Notes under the pieces: generated by a model
What the model was told of the DNA's origin: nothing
The model's database searches: none
What the model saw: the letters and a program-made list of their open reading frames with translations, nothing else
Part shown: positions 1 through 6,347 of the stretch, in pieces
Position numbering within the stretch: position 1 is the first letter of the stretch
How the letters are laid out: every line of letters begins with the position of its first letter
Position numbers and translations under genes: made by a program
From: Bifidobacteriaceae bacterium
GTDB lineage: Bacteria > Actinomycetota > Actinomycetes > Actinomycetales > WQXJ01
Length of the DNA: 7,201 nucleotides
Direction of reading: 5' to 3'
Assembly: GCA_031278665.1 (NCBI GenBank)
Contig: JAITKC010000246.1
Location: 1-7,201 of the forward strand

Positions 1-3000
1 CCGCCGCCGGCGCGGCGGCCGTGGTCGACGAGCAGATCGCGATGGCCCACCACGGGTCGATGAGCCGCCAGCGCCGGACCGAGATCGAGAATCAGCTCAA
101 GGCCGGGCGCCTGCCGGCCGTGATCGCCACATCGTCGCTCGAACTCGGCATCGACATGGGTTCGATCGACCTGGTGGTCCAGGTCGGGGCGCCGCCGTCG
201 GCGGCGGCCGGCCTCCAGCGCGTCGGCCGGGCCGGCCACCAGGTCGGGGCGGTCTCAAAAGGACTGATCTACCCGGTCCACCGGGGCGATCTGGCGCCGG
301 CCGCGGTCACGGCGGAGCGGATGCGATCAGGGCGGATCGAGTCGATCCACATTCCGGCCAACCCGCTCGACGTCCTGGCCCAGCAGATCGTGGCGATGGT
401 GGCGATGGACACTTGGACGGCGGCCGACCTCGGCCGCCTGGTCCGCCGGGCGGCCCCGTTCGAGCACCTCGGCGAGCGCTCGCTGGAGGCGGTGCTGGAC
501 ATGTTGTCCGGACGCTACCCCTCGGCCGACTTCGCGGAGCTGCGGCCGCGACTGGTCTGGGATCGCGCCACCGGCGAATTGACGCCGCGTCCCGGCGCCG
601 CCTACCTGGCGCGGGTCTCCGGCGGGACGATCCCCGACCGCGGGGTTTACGGCGTCTACCTGGCCGGCGAACAGGCCGACCCGAAAAGCTCCAAACGGGT
701 CGGCGACCTGGACGAGGAAATGGTCTACGAGTCGCGCGTCGGCGACACCTTCATGCTGGGGTCCTCGACCTGGCGGATCCGGCAGATCACGCCGAACGCG
801 GTCTATGTGACCCCGGCGCCGGGCATGCCCGGCCGCCTGCCGTTCTGGAAGGGCGACTCGCCCGCCCGGCCGGCCGAGTTGGGCGGCGCCATCGGCGAGT
901 TCATCCGCCTGGTCGGGGCCATGGCGCCGGCCCGCGCCAAGGCCGAATTGGCGAGCCGGGGGCTGGACCAGTGGGCGGCCGACAACCTCGTAAACTACCT
1001 GGCCGACCAGCGCGAAGCGACCGGCGAATTGCCGAACGACCGCGCCATCGTGGTCGAGCGTTTCCCGGACGAGCTCGGCGACACCCGGGTGATGATCCAC
1101 TCGGTGTGGGGCGGGCGGGTCAACGGCGCCTGGGCGGCCGTGTTGAGCGCCCGCCTGCGCGAGCGCTACGGCCTCGACGCCCAGGTCATGCCCTCGGACG
1201 ACGGCATAATGCTGCGTCTGCCGGAGTTGGCGGAGGACGCCGGTTTGGACGTCTTGATCGAGTCCGATGCCGTCGCGGCGGCGGTGACCGCGGCCATCGC
1301 CGGCACCGCCCACTTCGCCGCCCGGTTCCGCGAGGCCGCCGCCCGCGCCTTGGTCCTGCCGCGCCGGGCGCCCGGCAAGCGTCAACCGCTTTGGCAGCAG
1401 CGCCACCGCGCCCAGCAGTTGCTCCAGGTCGCCTCGCGGTTCGACGACTTTCCGGTGGTCATGGAGGCGGTCCGGGAAACCCTCCAGGACGACTTCGACG
1501 TGCCCGGTTTGACCGAGTTGATGCGTTCTATCGAGCGGCGCGCCGTCCGCCTGGTCGAAGTCCTAACGCCGGCCGCCTCGCCTTTCGCCAGCTCTGTCGC
1601 CTTCGGTTACACGGCCCAGTTCTTATACGATGGCGACGCCCCGCTGGCCGAGCGCCGGGCGGCCGCGCTCAGCCTCGACCCGACCATGCTGTCCGAACTG
1701 CTCGGGGCCGGCCCGGCCAGCGATTTGGCCGATCTGCTCGACCCGGCCGTGGTCGCGGCCGTCGATGACGAGTTGGCCCGGCGCAGCGGCGACCGCCGGG
1801 CCGCCAGCGCAGAACAGCTGGCGGACATGCTGCGCGAGTTGGGTCCTTTGGGGGCCGAACGCCTCGACCAATCCTGCGCCGGCCCCTGGCGGGAATGGCT
1901 CGGCGCGCTCCTGGGCGCGCGCCGGGTGATCGAGGTCCGGCTGGCCGGTCAGCCCCGCTGGGCCGCGGCCGAGGACGCGGCGGCTTTGCGCGACGGCCTT
2001 GGCGTGGCGTTGCCAAGCGGCCTGCCGGAGGCCCTGTTGGCCCCATCCGAAGATCCATTGGGCGCGTTGACCAGGCGCTATATCCGCCATCACGGCCCGT
2101 TTGAGGCCGCCACGCTGGCCAACGAGTTCGGTTTGGGCGTGGCGGCGGCGCAACGCGAACTGGCGGTGGCCCTGCGCGCCGGCCAGGCGATCCGGGGACG
2201 CCTGCGGCCAGACGAGGCGGGTGGGCGAGGCGGCCCCGACTATTGCGATCCGGGCGTCATGACCCGGCTTCGGCGCCGTTCGCTGGCGGCCGCGCGCCAA
2301 CAGATCGAGCCGGTCCCCGGCCACGTCCTCGGCTCGTTCGCGCCGGTCTGGCAGCAATTCGGGCGCCTGCGCGGGGCCGACGGCGTGTTGGCCGCGGTCG
2401 AGTCGTTGGCCGGCGCCGGTCTGCCGGCCTCGGCTGTCGAGTCGCTGATCCTGCCCGCCCGGGTGGCCGACTACTCGCCGGCGGCGTTGGACGAGTTGAT
2501 CACCGCCGGCGAGGTGTCCTGGGTCGGCCAGGGCAAGACCGCCGCCGACGACGGGGTGATTCGCCTGCTGGCGCTGAACACCGAAGACCGGCTGTTGGCC
2601 GATGCCGAGCCGGTGGCGGCGGGGACCTTGGCCGCCGACCTGTTGGGCCAACTGTCCGGCGGCGGCGCCTTCTGGCCGTTCGAGTTGGCCGAGCGATTGG
2701 GCCAGGACGTCGCCTCGGACGAGTTGGCCAAAGCGGTCTGGGAACTGGTTTGGGCCGGCTGGGCGACGGCCGACTCGTTCCAGCCGTTGCGGGCGCTGCT
2801 GTCCGGCGGCAAGACCGCCCACAGGGTCTCGCGCCGCCGCCCCCGGACGCGGTCGTTGACCGGCCGGGTGGCCCTGCCGTCCGAGGGGGGCCGCCGCCAG
2901 TTTGGGGGGACCGACGCCCGGCTGGCGGCCCGCTGGAGCCTCGCGCCGACGCCGGCGGCGCACGCCGAACCGGTGCCGGTCGAACGCCGGCTGGCCGCCA

Positions 3001-3587
3001 CAGCCGCGGCGCTGCTCGAGCGCTACGGCCTGGTCAGCCGCGGCGCGGCGGCATCGGAGACGACGTTTGCCCAGGTCTATCCGGTGCTCAGCGCCATGGA
3101 GGAGGCCGGTTCGATCCGCCGGGGGTACTTCATCGAGCATTTGGGCGGCTCGCAGTTCGCGTTGCCGCCGGTGCCGGACGAGTTGCGGGCGGCGGCCGAG
3201 GCGGCCGGCGCGCTGGTGCTGGCCGCCACCGACCCGGCCAACCCCTACGGCGCCGCCCTGCCCTGGCCGTCCCATCCCGGACAGCGCCGGCCCGGCCGGA
3301 CCGGCGGCGCGATGGTCGTGTTAGTGGACGGCTATCTGACCTTTTACCTGGAGCGCGGGGGCCGGACGGCCCTGTCGTTCGGCGACGACCGGCCGCGGTT
3401 GGAGCGGGCCGCCCGGGCTTTGGCCGCCGCCGTCGCCGCCGGCCGACTCGGTTCGCTTAAAGTGGCGCGGCTCGACGGCGAGGACTCGTTGGCGGCCCAC
3501 GCCCGCGCCGCCGCGCCGGCCGCCGCGCTGGTCGCCGCCGGCTTCGCGGTCACCCCTTCGGGACTGGTCGCCAGGGCGGGGCGCTGA
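1..3587 (+). CDS. lhr: Lhr-family ATP-dependent DNA helicase, N-terminus cut off by the window edge
   Basis: Lhr is a large superfamily 2 3'-5' DNA translocase/helicase that acts in DNA repair in the cytoplasm. The frame is open from base 3, giving 1194 visible residues. Full-length bacterial Lhr is roughly 1500 residues, so the first RecA-like domain with motifs I-III lies upstream. Numbering from base 3, visible helicase motifs are HHGSMSR (16-22), motif V ATSSLELGIDMG (42-53) and motif VI QRVGRAGH (72-79) with its arginine fingers. Lhr-specific blocks follow: WGGRVNGAW (369-377, DEAD/H-associated region) and FLYDGDAPLAERR (540-552). The large C-terminal domain of AlkZ-like winged helices shows RRYIRHHGPF (691-700), YPVLSAMEEAG (from 1026), RRGYF (1039-1043) and ATDPANPYG (1075-1083). 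No frameshift or internal stop is present. The E. coli Lhr C-terminal domain has been reported to have uracil-DNA glycosylase activity; whether this one does is unknown. The GTG at 21 is internal, not the true start. Confidence 0.97.
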   Translation, partial: AAGAAAVVDEQIAMAHHGSMSRQRRTEIENQLKAGRLPAVIATSSLELGIDMGSIDLVVQVGAPPSAAAGLQRVGRAGHQVGAVSKGLIYPVHRGDLAPAAVTAERMRSGRIESIHIPANPLDVLAQQIVAMVAMDTWTAADLGRLVRRAAPFEHLGERSLEAVLDMLSGRYPSADFAELRPRLVWDRATGELTPRPGAAYLARVSGGTIPDRGVYGVYLAGEQADPKSSKRVGDLDEEMVYESRVGDTFMLGSSTWRIRQITPNAVYVTPAPGMPGRLPFWKGDSPARPAELGGAIGEFIRLVGAMAPARAKAELASRGLDQWAADNLVNYLADQREATGELPNDRAIVVERFPDELGDTRVMIHSVWGGRVNGAWAAVLSARLRERYGLDAQVMPSDDGIMLRLPELAEDAGLDVLIESDAVAAAVTAAIAGTAHFAARFREAAARALVLPRRAPGKRQPLWQQRHRAQQLLQVASRFDDFPVVMEAVRETLQDDFDVPGLTELMRSIERRAVRLVEVLTPAASPFASSVAFGYTAQFLYDGDAPLAERRAAALSLDPTMLSELLGAGPASDLADLLDPAVVAAVDDELARRSGDRRAASAEQLADMLRELGPLGAERLDQSCAGPWREWLGALLGARRVIEVRLAGQPRWAAAEDAAALRDGLGVALPSGLPEALLAPSEDPLGALTRRYIRHHGPFEAATLANEFGLGVAAAQRELAVALRAGQAIRGRLRPDEAGGRGGPDYCDPGVMTRLRRRSLAAARQQIEPVPGHVLGSFAPVWQQFGRLRGADGVLAAVESLAGAGLPASAVESLILPARVADYSPAALDELITAGEVSWVGQGKTAADDGVIRLLALNTEDRLLADAEPVAAGTLAADLLGQLSGGGAFWPFELAERLGQDVASDELAKAVWELVWAGWATADSFQPLRALLSGGKTAHRVSRRRPRTRSLTGRVALPSEGGRRQFGGTDARLAARWSLAPTPAAHAEPVPVERRLAATAAALLERYGLVSRGAAASETTFAQVYPVLSAMEEAGSIRRGYFIEHLGGSQFALPPVPDELRAAAEAAGALVLAATDPANPYGAALPWPSHPGQRRPGRTGGAMVVLVDGYLTFYLERGGRTALSFGDDRPRLERAARALAAAVAAGRLGSLKVARLDGEDSLAAHARAAAPAAALVAAGFAVTPSGLVARAGR

Positions 3588-4384
3588 TGCCGGAGGGGGA
3601 CATCCTGCGCCGGGTGGCGCGCCGCCTGGACCAGGTGCTGACCGGCCAAGCCATCACCTACAGCCAGTTGCGCTGGCCCGGCCTGGGCGGCGTCGATCTG
3701 ACGGGGCAGACGGTCGAGGCGGTCGAGGCCTACGGCAAACACGTCTTGATGCGGCTCGACTCCGGTTGGACCTTCCGGTCGCATCTCAGAATGGACGGCG
3801 CCTGGCTGGTCGAGAAGGCCTCAGACGGCCGGCCGGCGGCCGGTTCGGCCGCCCAACGCTGGACGTCGCGGGCGGTGCTGGCGAACCGGTCTTGGGTCGT
3901 CATCGGACACCGGCTGGGCATGGCGGACTTGCTGCGCAGCCGCGACGCCGGGCGGCTGACCGGCCGGCTGGGGCCGGACGTGATGGCGGACGGCTTCGAC
4001 CCGGACCGGGCGGCGGAGCGGGTGGCCGCCCAAGGCGGGCGCGGCATCGGCGCCACTTTGCTCGATCAGACGGTGGTCGCCGGGATCGGCACCATCTACA
4101 TGGCCGAGTCGCTGTTCGCCTGGGGGGTGCGGCCGGACCGGCCGGCCGACCAGGTGCCCGACCTGCCCGGATTGCTGGCCCACGCCCGTCGGCTGCTGAG
4201 GCGCTCAGCCGACGCCCGCACGCCGACCGCCACCGGCCTGACCGGACGCGGCCAGACCAGTTTGGCGCACGGGCGCGAGCGCCTGCCCTGCCGCCGCTGC
4301 TCGACGCCCATCGCGGTCATGCGAGTCGGCCGGCCGCCGCTCGACCGCCCGGCTTTCTACTGCCCGGTCTGCCAACCCGACTGA
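3587..4384 (+). CDS. nei: Fpg/Nei-family DNA glycosylase/AP lyase (Nei2-like endonuclease VIII)
   Basis: This enzyme excises oxidised bases and cleaves the resulting abasic site by beta/delta elimination in base-excision repair. The 265-residue protein has the usual family length. It begins MPEGD: after Met removal Pro2 is the Schiff-base nucleophile and Glu3 the catalytic acid. Lys51 in YGKHVLMRL and HLRMDG (66-71) are conserved N-domain elements. LGPDVM (128-133) and LLDQTVVAGIGTIYMAE (158-174) are the helix-two-turn-helix region. The C-terminus has a four-Cys zinc finger, C235-x2-C238 and C259-x2-C262, with the expected Arg254 four residues before Tyr258. The pattern matches the actinobacterial Nei2 type better than MutM. 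The ATG shares its A with the lhr stop (TGATG), so translation is probably coupled; the upstream G-rich stretch is a weak ribosome site. An oddity is Thr169, where the family normally has Asn (GIGN-x-Y). Substrate preference between oxidised pyrimidines and purines cannot be read from sequence. Confidence 0.95.
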   Translation: MPEGDILRRVARRLDQVLTGQAITYSQLRWPGLGGVDLTGQTVEAVEAYGKHVLMRLDSGWTFRSHLRMDGAWLVEKASDGRPAAGSAAQRWTSRAVLANRSWVVIGHRLGMADLLRSRDAGRLTGRLGPDVMADGFDPDRAAERVAAQGGRGIGATLLDQTVVAGIGTIYMAESLFAWGVRPDRPADQVPDLPGLLAHARRLLRRSADARTPTATGLTGRGQTSLAHGRERLPCRRCSTPIAVMRVGRPPLDRPAFYCPVCQPD

Positions 4385-4521
4385 TCTGACGGGGGGAATC
4401 GCGGCTCGGCCGGCGACGGCGCCTTGGCGGCCGCCCGCAATGTTCGAGTTCGCGGCCTACTGGCACGGCCTGGCCGCTGGCCGGCCGGCGGATGAGTTTC
4501 CCAAGGCGCGAGGATGCTAGC

Positions 4522-4552
4522 CTCGGTCAAGTCTTCGCCCAGGTTGACCGAG
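4522..4552. promoter_or_regulatory. Perfect 9-bp inverted repeat upstream of the lipoprotein gene (candidate operator or leader hairpin)
   Basis: CTCGGTCAA at 4522-4530 and its exact reverse complement TTGACCGAG at 4544-4552 are separated by 13 bases. Half-site centres are 22 bp apart, about two helical turns, which suits a dimeric regulator; the same sequence could also form an RNA hairpin in the leader. A TAGCCT hexamer (4518-4523) fits the loose actinobacterial -10 pattern TAnnnT and abuts the left arm, but no convincing -35 lies upstream. The repeat is 30 bases upstream of the preferred lipoprotein start. The remainder of the 4385-4582 gap has GC-rich palindromic stretches (for example 4426-4435 and 4474-4491) with no T-run, so no terminator for lhr-nei is called. 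The repeat is seen directly; its role is inference. Confidence 0.45.
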
Positions 4553-4582
4553 TTGTTTGACACGAAAGGGGCGTCCCGACCA

Positions 4583-5785
4583 ATGAGGCATGGCTGCCGC
4601 CCGCGAAGACTTCGGCGCGAAGCGCCGCCGCCGGGCGGACTCGGGCTGACCGGGCTGGCCGGGCTAGCCGGACTGGCCGGGCTGGCCGGACTGGCCGGAC
4701 TGGCCGCGTTAGTCGGACTGGCGGGGTGTTCGACGGGCGGCCCGGTTGCCCCGCCGATGACGTCAACGGCTCGCGCGGCCGTGGCGAAGAGCCCGCCGCC
4801 GGCTGTCGCGGACGAGTCGCCGGATCCGTCGGAGACCTGCGAATTACCTGATCCCGCCCGCGGCACCGCCGCGACGCCGCTGACCGACGGCGGCGGCTGG
4901 CTGGACCTGCCGACCTATGACGGCTCCAATCAGCCAACCCACTTGAACGTCCAGTTCGACCCGGCCGGCGCCTTCGGCCACCGCAACTGGATGACCATGA
5001 CGCCCTATCCGTTTGGCGACGACAGCAAGGAGAATCCGTCCGTCCTGGTGTCCGACGACGGACTCGACTGGCGCCAGCCGGAGGGGCTCGAGAACCCGGT
5101 CTCCGGCCCGCCCCCGGACGTCGAGGCCGGCGGGCATTACTCGGACGGCTACCTCTTGACCCGGCCCGAGGGGTTCGAGTTGTGGTTCCGCTACAACCCG
5201 GCCAAGCCGGGCGCCGGGCGGCCGAACAACTCGGCCAGCGTCCTCTACCGGATGACCTCGCCGGACGGCATCGTCTGGTCTGACAAACAGGTTGTCTTCG
5301 ACGGCGGCGGCCCCAGTTATATGAGCCCGTCGCTGATCGCCGAGGCGGGCCTGTACCGGCTGTGGTACTCCAACTACGGCGGCGAACTGGTTTACACGGA
5401 GAGCCCCGACCTGGCGTCTTGGGCCGAGCCGCAGGCCGTCGAACTGGAATTGGGCGACGGCTATGTGCCCTGGCATCAAGAAATCGTGCGAACCGATCGC
5501 GGCTATGAGGCGCTGGTGCTCGGATACAAGAAGACGGCGGCGGGCGCGACCGGCTACGCGCTTTTCCACACCCGCTCGGATGACGGCTTGCGCTTCGACC
5601 CGGGCCGGCTGATCGACCCGCAGGCGGTGGACCGACGCCTGGCGGGCCATCACTTTTACAAGAGTTCCCTGGTCAAGGCCTGCGGCGCCTATCGGCTCTA
5701 CCTCGCGGTGGTCTCGCCGGAGGGGGCCTATAAGGCCTTCTACAAGCAGGTCAAGGTCGAGGATCTGGCGACGTTGTTCGGCTGA
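4583..5785 (+). CDS. Lipoprotein with a beta-propeller, predicted glycoside-hydrolase-like domain
   Basis: A 400-residue protein starting at ATG 4583, chosen because GAAAGGGG sits 11 bases upstream and an Arg-rich n-region follows at once; an in-frame ATG at 4514 would add 23 unlikely residues. Residues 1-48 form a signal peptide: basic n-region (RPRRLRR, possibly Tat-compatible), Leu-Ala-Gly repeat core, and lipobox LAG|C with lipidated Cys49. A Pro/Ala/Ser-rich linker reaches about residue 100. The globular domain has YDGSNQPTH (112-120), MTPYPFGDDSKENPS (139-153), HYSDGYLL (185-192), LWFRYNPAK (200-208), YMSPSLI (246-252) and GYVPWHQE (293-300). Repeated S-x-D-x-x-x-W/F signatures (SDDGLDW 157-163, SPDGIVW, SPDLASW, SDDGLRF) suggest propeller blades. 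The pattern resembles uncharacterised proteins annotated as glycosyl hydrolases of the GH43/GH32-like five-bladed fold, some in surface-polysaccharide loci, as I recall. It is probably anchored outside the membrane; substrate and even catalysis are unproven. Neighbours give no pathway clue. Confidence 0.85.
   Translation: MRHGCRPRRLRREAPPPGGLGLTGLAGLAGLAGLAGLAGLAALVGLAGCSTGGPVAPPMTSTARAAVAKSPPPAVADESPDPSETCELPDPARGTAATPLTDGGGWLDLPTYDGSNQPTHLNVQFDPAGAFGHRNWMTMTPYPFGDDSKENPSVLVSDDGLDWRQPEGLENPVSGPPPDVEAGGHYSDGYLLTRPEGFELWFRYNPAKPGAGRPNNSASVLYRMTSPDGIVWSDKQVVFDGGGPSYMSPSLIAEAGLYRLWYSNYGGELVYTESPDLASWAEPQAVELELGDGYVPWHQEIVRTDRGYEALVLGYKKTAAGATGYALFHTRSDDGLRFDPGRLIDPQAVDRRLAGHHFYKSSLVKACGAYRLYLAVVSPEGAYKAFYKQVKVEDLATLFG
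4646..4726 (+). repeat. Nine-unit tandem repeat of 9 bases (CTGGCCGGR) encoding the signal-peptide core
   Basis: Eighty-one bases consist of nine consecutive 9-base units. Units 2-6 are CTGGCCGGR apart from one CTG-to-CTA change. Units 1, 7, 8 and 9 are diverged (CTGACCGGG, CTGGCCGCG, TTAGTCGGA, CTGGCGGGG). The translation is Leu-Thr-Gly, five Leu-Ala-Gly, Leu-Ala-Ala, Leu-Val-Gly and Leu-Ala-Gly, ending directly before the lipobox Cys codon at 4727. Because the unit is a multiple of three, gain or loss of copies keeps the frame and only alters the length of the hydrophobic segment. Confidence 0.95.
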
Positions 5786-5836
5786 ACAACACCCTTGGGC
5801 GATGGCTGGACAACACAATTGCGCGGCCGGTTAAGC

Positions 5837-5872
5837 GCCGATGGGCGCCGCCCGCAGGCGACGCCCATCGGC
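5837..5872. terminator. Long GC-rich hairpin between convergent genes, likely bidirectional terminator
   Basis: GCCGATGGGCG (5837-5847) pairs perfectly with CGCCCATCGGC (5862-5872). Inside it, CGCC (5849-5852) pairs with GGCG (5857-5860) around a CGCA loop, leaving one C/A mismatch between the two stems. The structure lies 51 bases after the lipoprotein stop and 28 bases after the clgR stop on the opposite strand, the position expected for a shared terminator. There is no T-run on either side, which is common for actinobacterial terminators. Confidence 0.75.
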
Positions 5873-5892
5873 AACTGCTGGTCCGGAGCCAG

Positions 5893-5906
5893 CGCTGAAT
5901 TCAGCG
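5893..5906. repeat. 14-bp perfect palindrome spanning the clgR stop codon
   Basis: CGCTGAATTCAGCG reads identically on both strands. The clgR stop (TGA on the minus strand, 5903-5901) lies within it. As RNA it could form only a 5-bp stem with an AATT loop. It may help end clgR transcription together with the larger hairpin 20 bases away, or may be a chance or protein-binding palindrome. No function is demonstrated. Confidence 0.5.
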
Positions 5907-6197
5907 AACTCCCGCCAACTCGTCCTGGAACAACGCATCCGGGGTGTCCGGCACCCAGTGGCCGTCGTGCGAGGCCAGTCGATCCGACACCTCGCGCAAT
6001 GTGGTCCACAAGGGCGTGCCGAGGGCCGCGCAGATCGAGGCCAGCAATTCCGAGCTGGCCTCCTTCTGCCCGCGCTCGACTTCGCTCAAGTAGCCCAGCG
6101 ACACTTTGGCCGCGGCCGACACATCCCGCAGGGTTCGGTGCTGACGCAGCCGGTTGGACCGCAACACGCTGCCCAACTCACTTCGCAACAGGACCAT
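5901..6197 (-). CDS. clgR: ClgR-type XRE-family transcriptional regulator
   Basis: A 98-residue DNA-binding regulator. The start MVLLRSELGSVLR matches the conserved ClgR N-terminus, and a purine-rich GGGGAAGGGGG lies about 10 bases upstream. The frame is open further upstream to a GTG at 6335, but those 46 residues look unlike any part of the family and are rejected. The Cro/CI helix-turn-helix occupies about residues 22-43 (TLRDVSAAAKVSLGYLSEVERG), followed by the family hallmark RGQKEASSELL (42-52). Known ClgR proteins in Streptomyces and Corynebacterium activate clpP, clpC and, in Streptomyces, lon genes, and are themselves unstable, Clp-degraded proteins. None of those targets lies in this window. 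The C-terminus ends AGVR rather than the Ala-rich tail of the Streptomyces protein. The gene lies downstream of cinA on the same strand and converges on the lipoprotein gene, with no pspA following as in mycobacteria. Confidence 0.92.
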   Translation of the reverse strand: MVLLRSELGSVLRSNRLRQHRTLRDVSAAAKVSLGYLSEVERGQKEASSELLASICAALGTPLWTTLREVSDRLASHDGHWVPDTPDALFQDELAGVR

Positions 6198-6347
6198 TGG
6201 CTTGGCACCCCCTTCCCCGGCGTTGACGGTCTTTGATTGGATTGGATTAGTTAAACGGTACCGCGTCAGACCCGACCCTTGATTCGCGGGCCGAACCGGC
6301 GTTATGTCGTGGCTGTTCATCGCTGGACTAAACACCTTCGGCCGGTC
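6198..6347 (-). promoter_or_regulatory. clgR: Intergenic region between cinA and clgR, probable clgR promoter/leader
   Basis: The 150 bases between the cinA stop and the clgR start are noticeably more AT-rich than the flanking genes. They contain an inverted repeat TTCG-N5-CGAA (6283-6295; GTTCGGCCCGCGAA on the minus strand), partly like the GTTCGC/GCG half-sites reported for ClgR operators but not an exact match. They also contain a pentamer tandem GATTG GATTG GATTA (6235-6249). A minus-strand TAACTA (6253-6248) could be a -10 element without a good -35; it would place the inverted repeat near -50, where an activator could sit. ClgR autoregulation through this site is inference only. Confidence 0.4.

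Noticed and set aside
413..1768. Long Arg/Gly/Pro-rich open frames overlapping lhr on both strands (also 1623-3275 minus and 2243-3460 plus)
   Set aside because: They are out-of-frame shadows typical of high-GC DNA. The lhr frame is continuous and carries family motifs throughout.
4474..4491. GC-rich near-palindrome after nei considered as a terminator
   Set aside because: GGCC/CCGG stretches of this kind are everywhere in this DNA, there is no T-run, and it is about 90 bases past the stop.
4557..4562. Exact TTGACA, a perfect -35 hexamer
   Set aside because: A -10 at 16-18 bases spacing would overlap the start codon at 4583 and no TAnnnT is present there, so it cannot drive this gene as annotated.
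4514..4582. Earlier in-frame ATG for the lipoprotein, 23 residues upstream
   Set aside because: It would put an acidic/polar stretch before the Arg-rich n-region and run through the inverted repeat. The ATG at 4583 has a ribosome site and a normal signal-peptide layout.
6198..6335. N-terminal extension of clgR to a GTG at 6335
   Set aside because: The extra 46 residues show no family similarity, and ClgR proteins conventionally begin at the M-x-LLR block at 6197.
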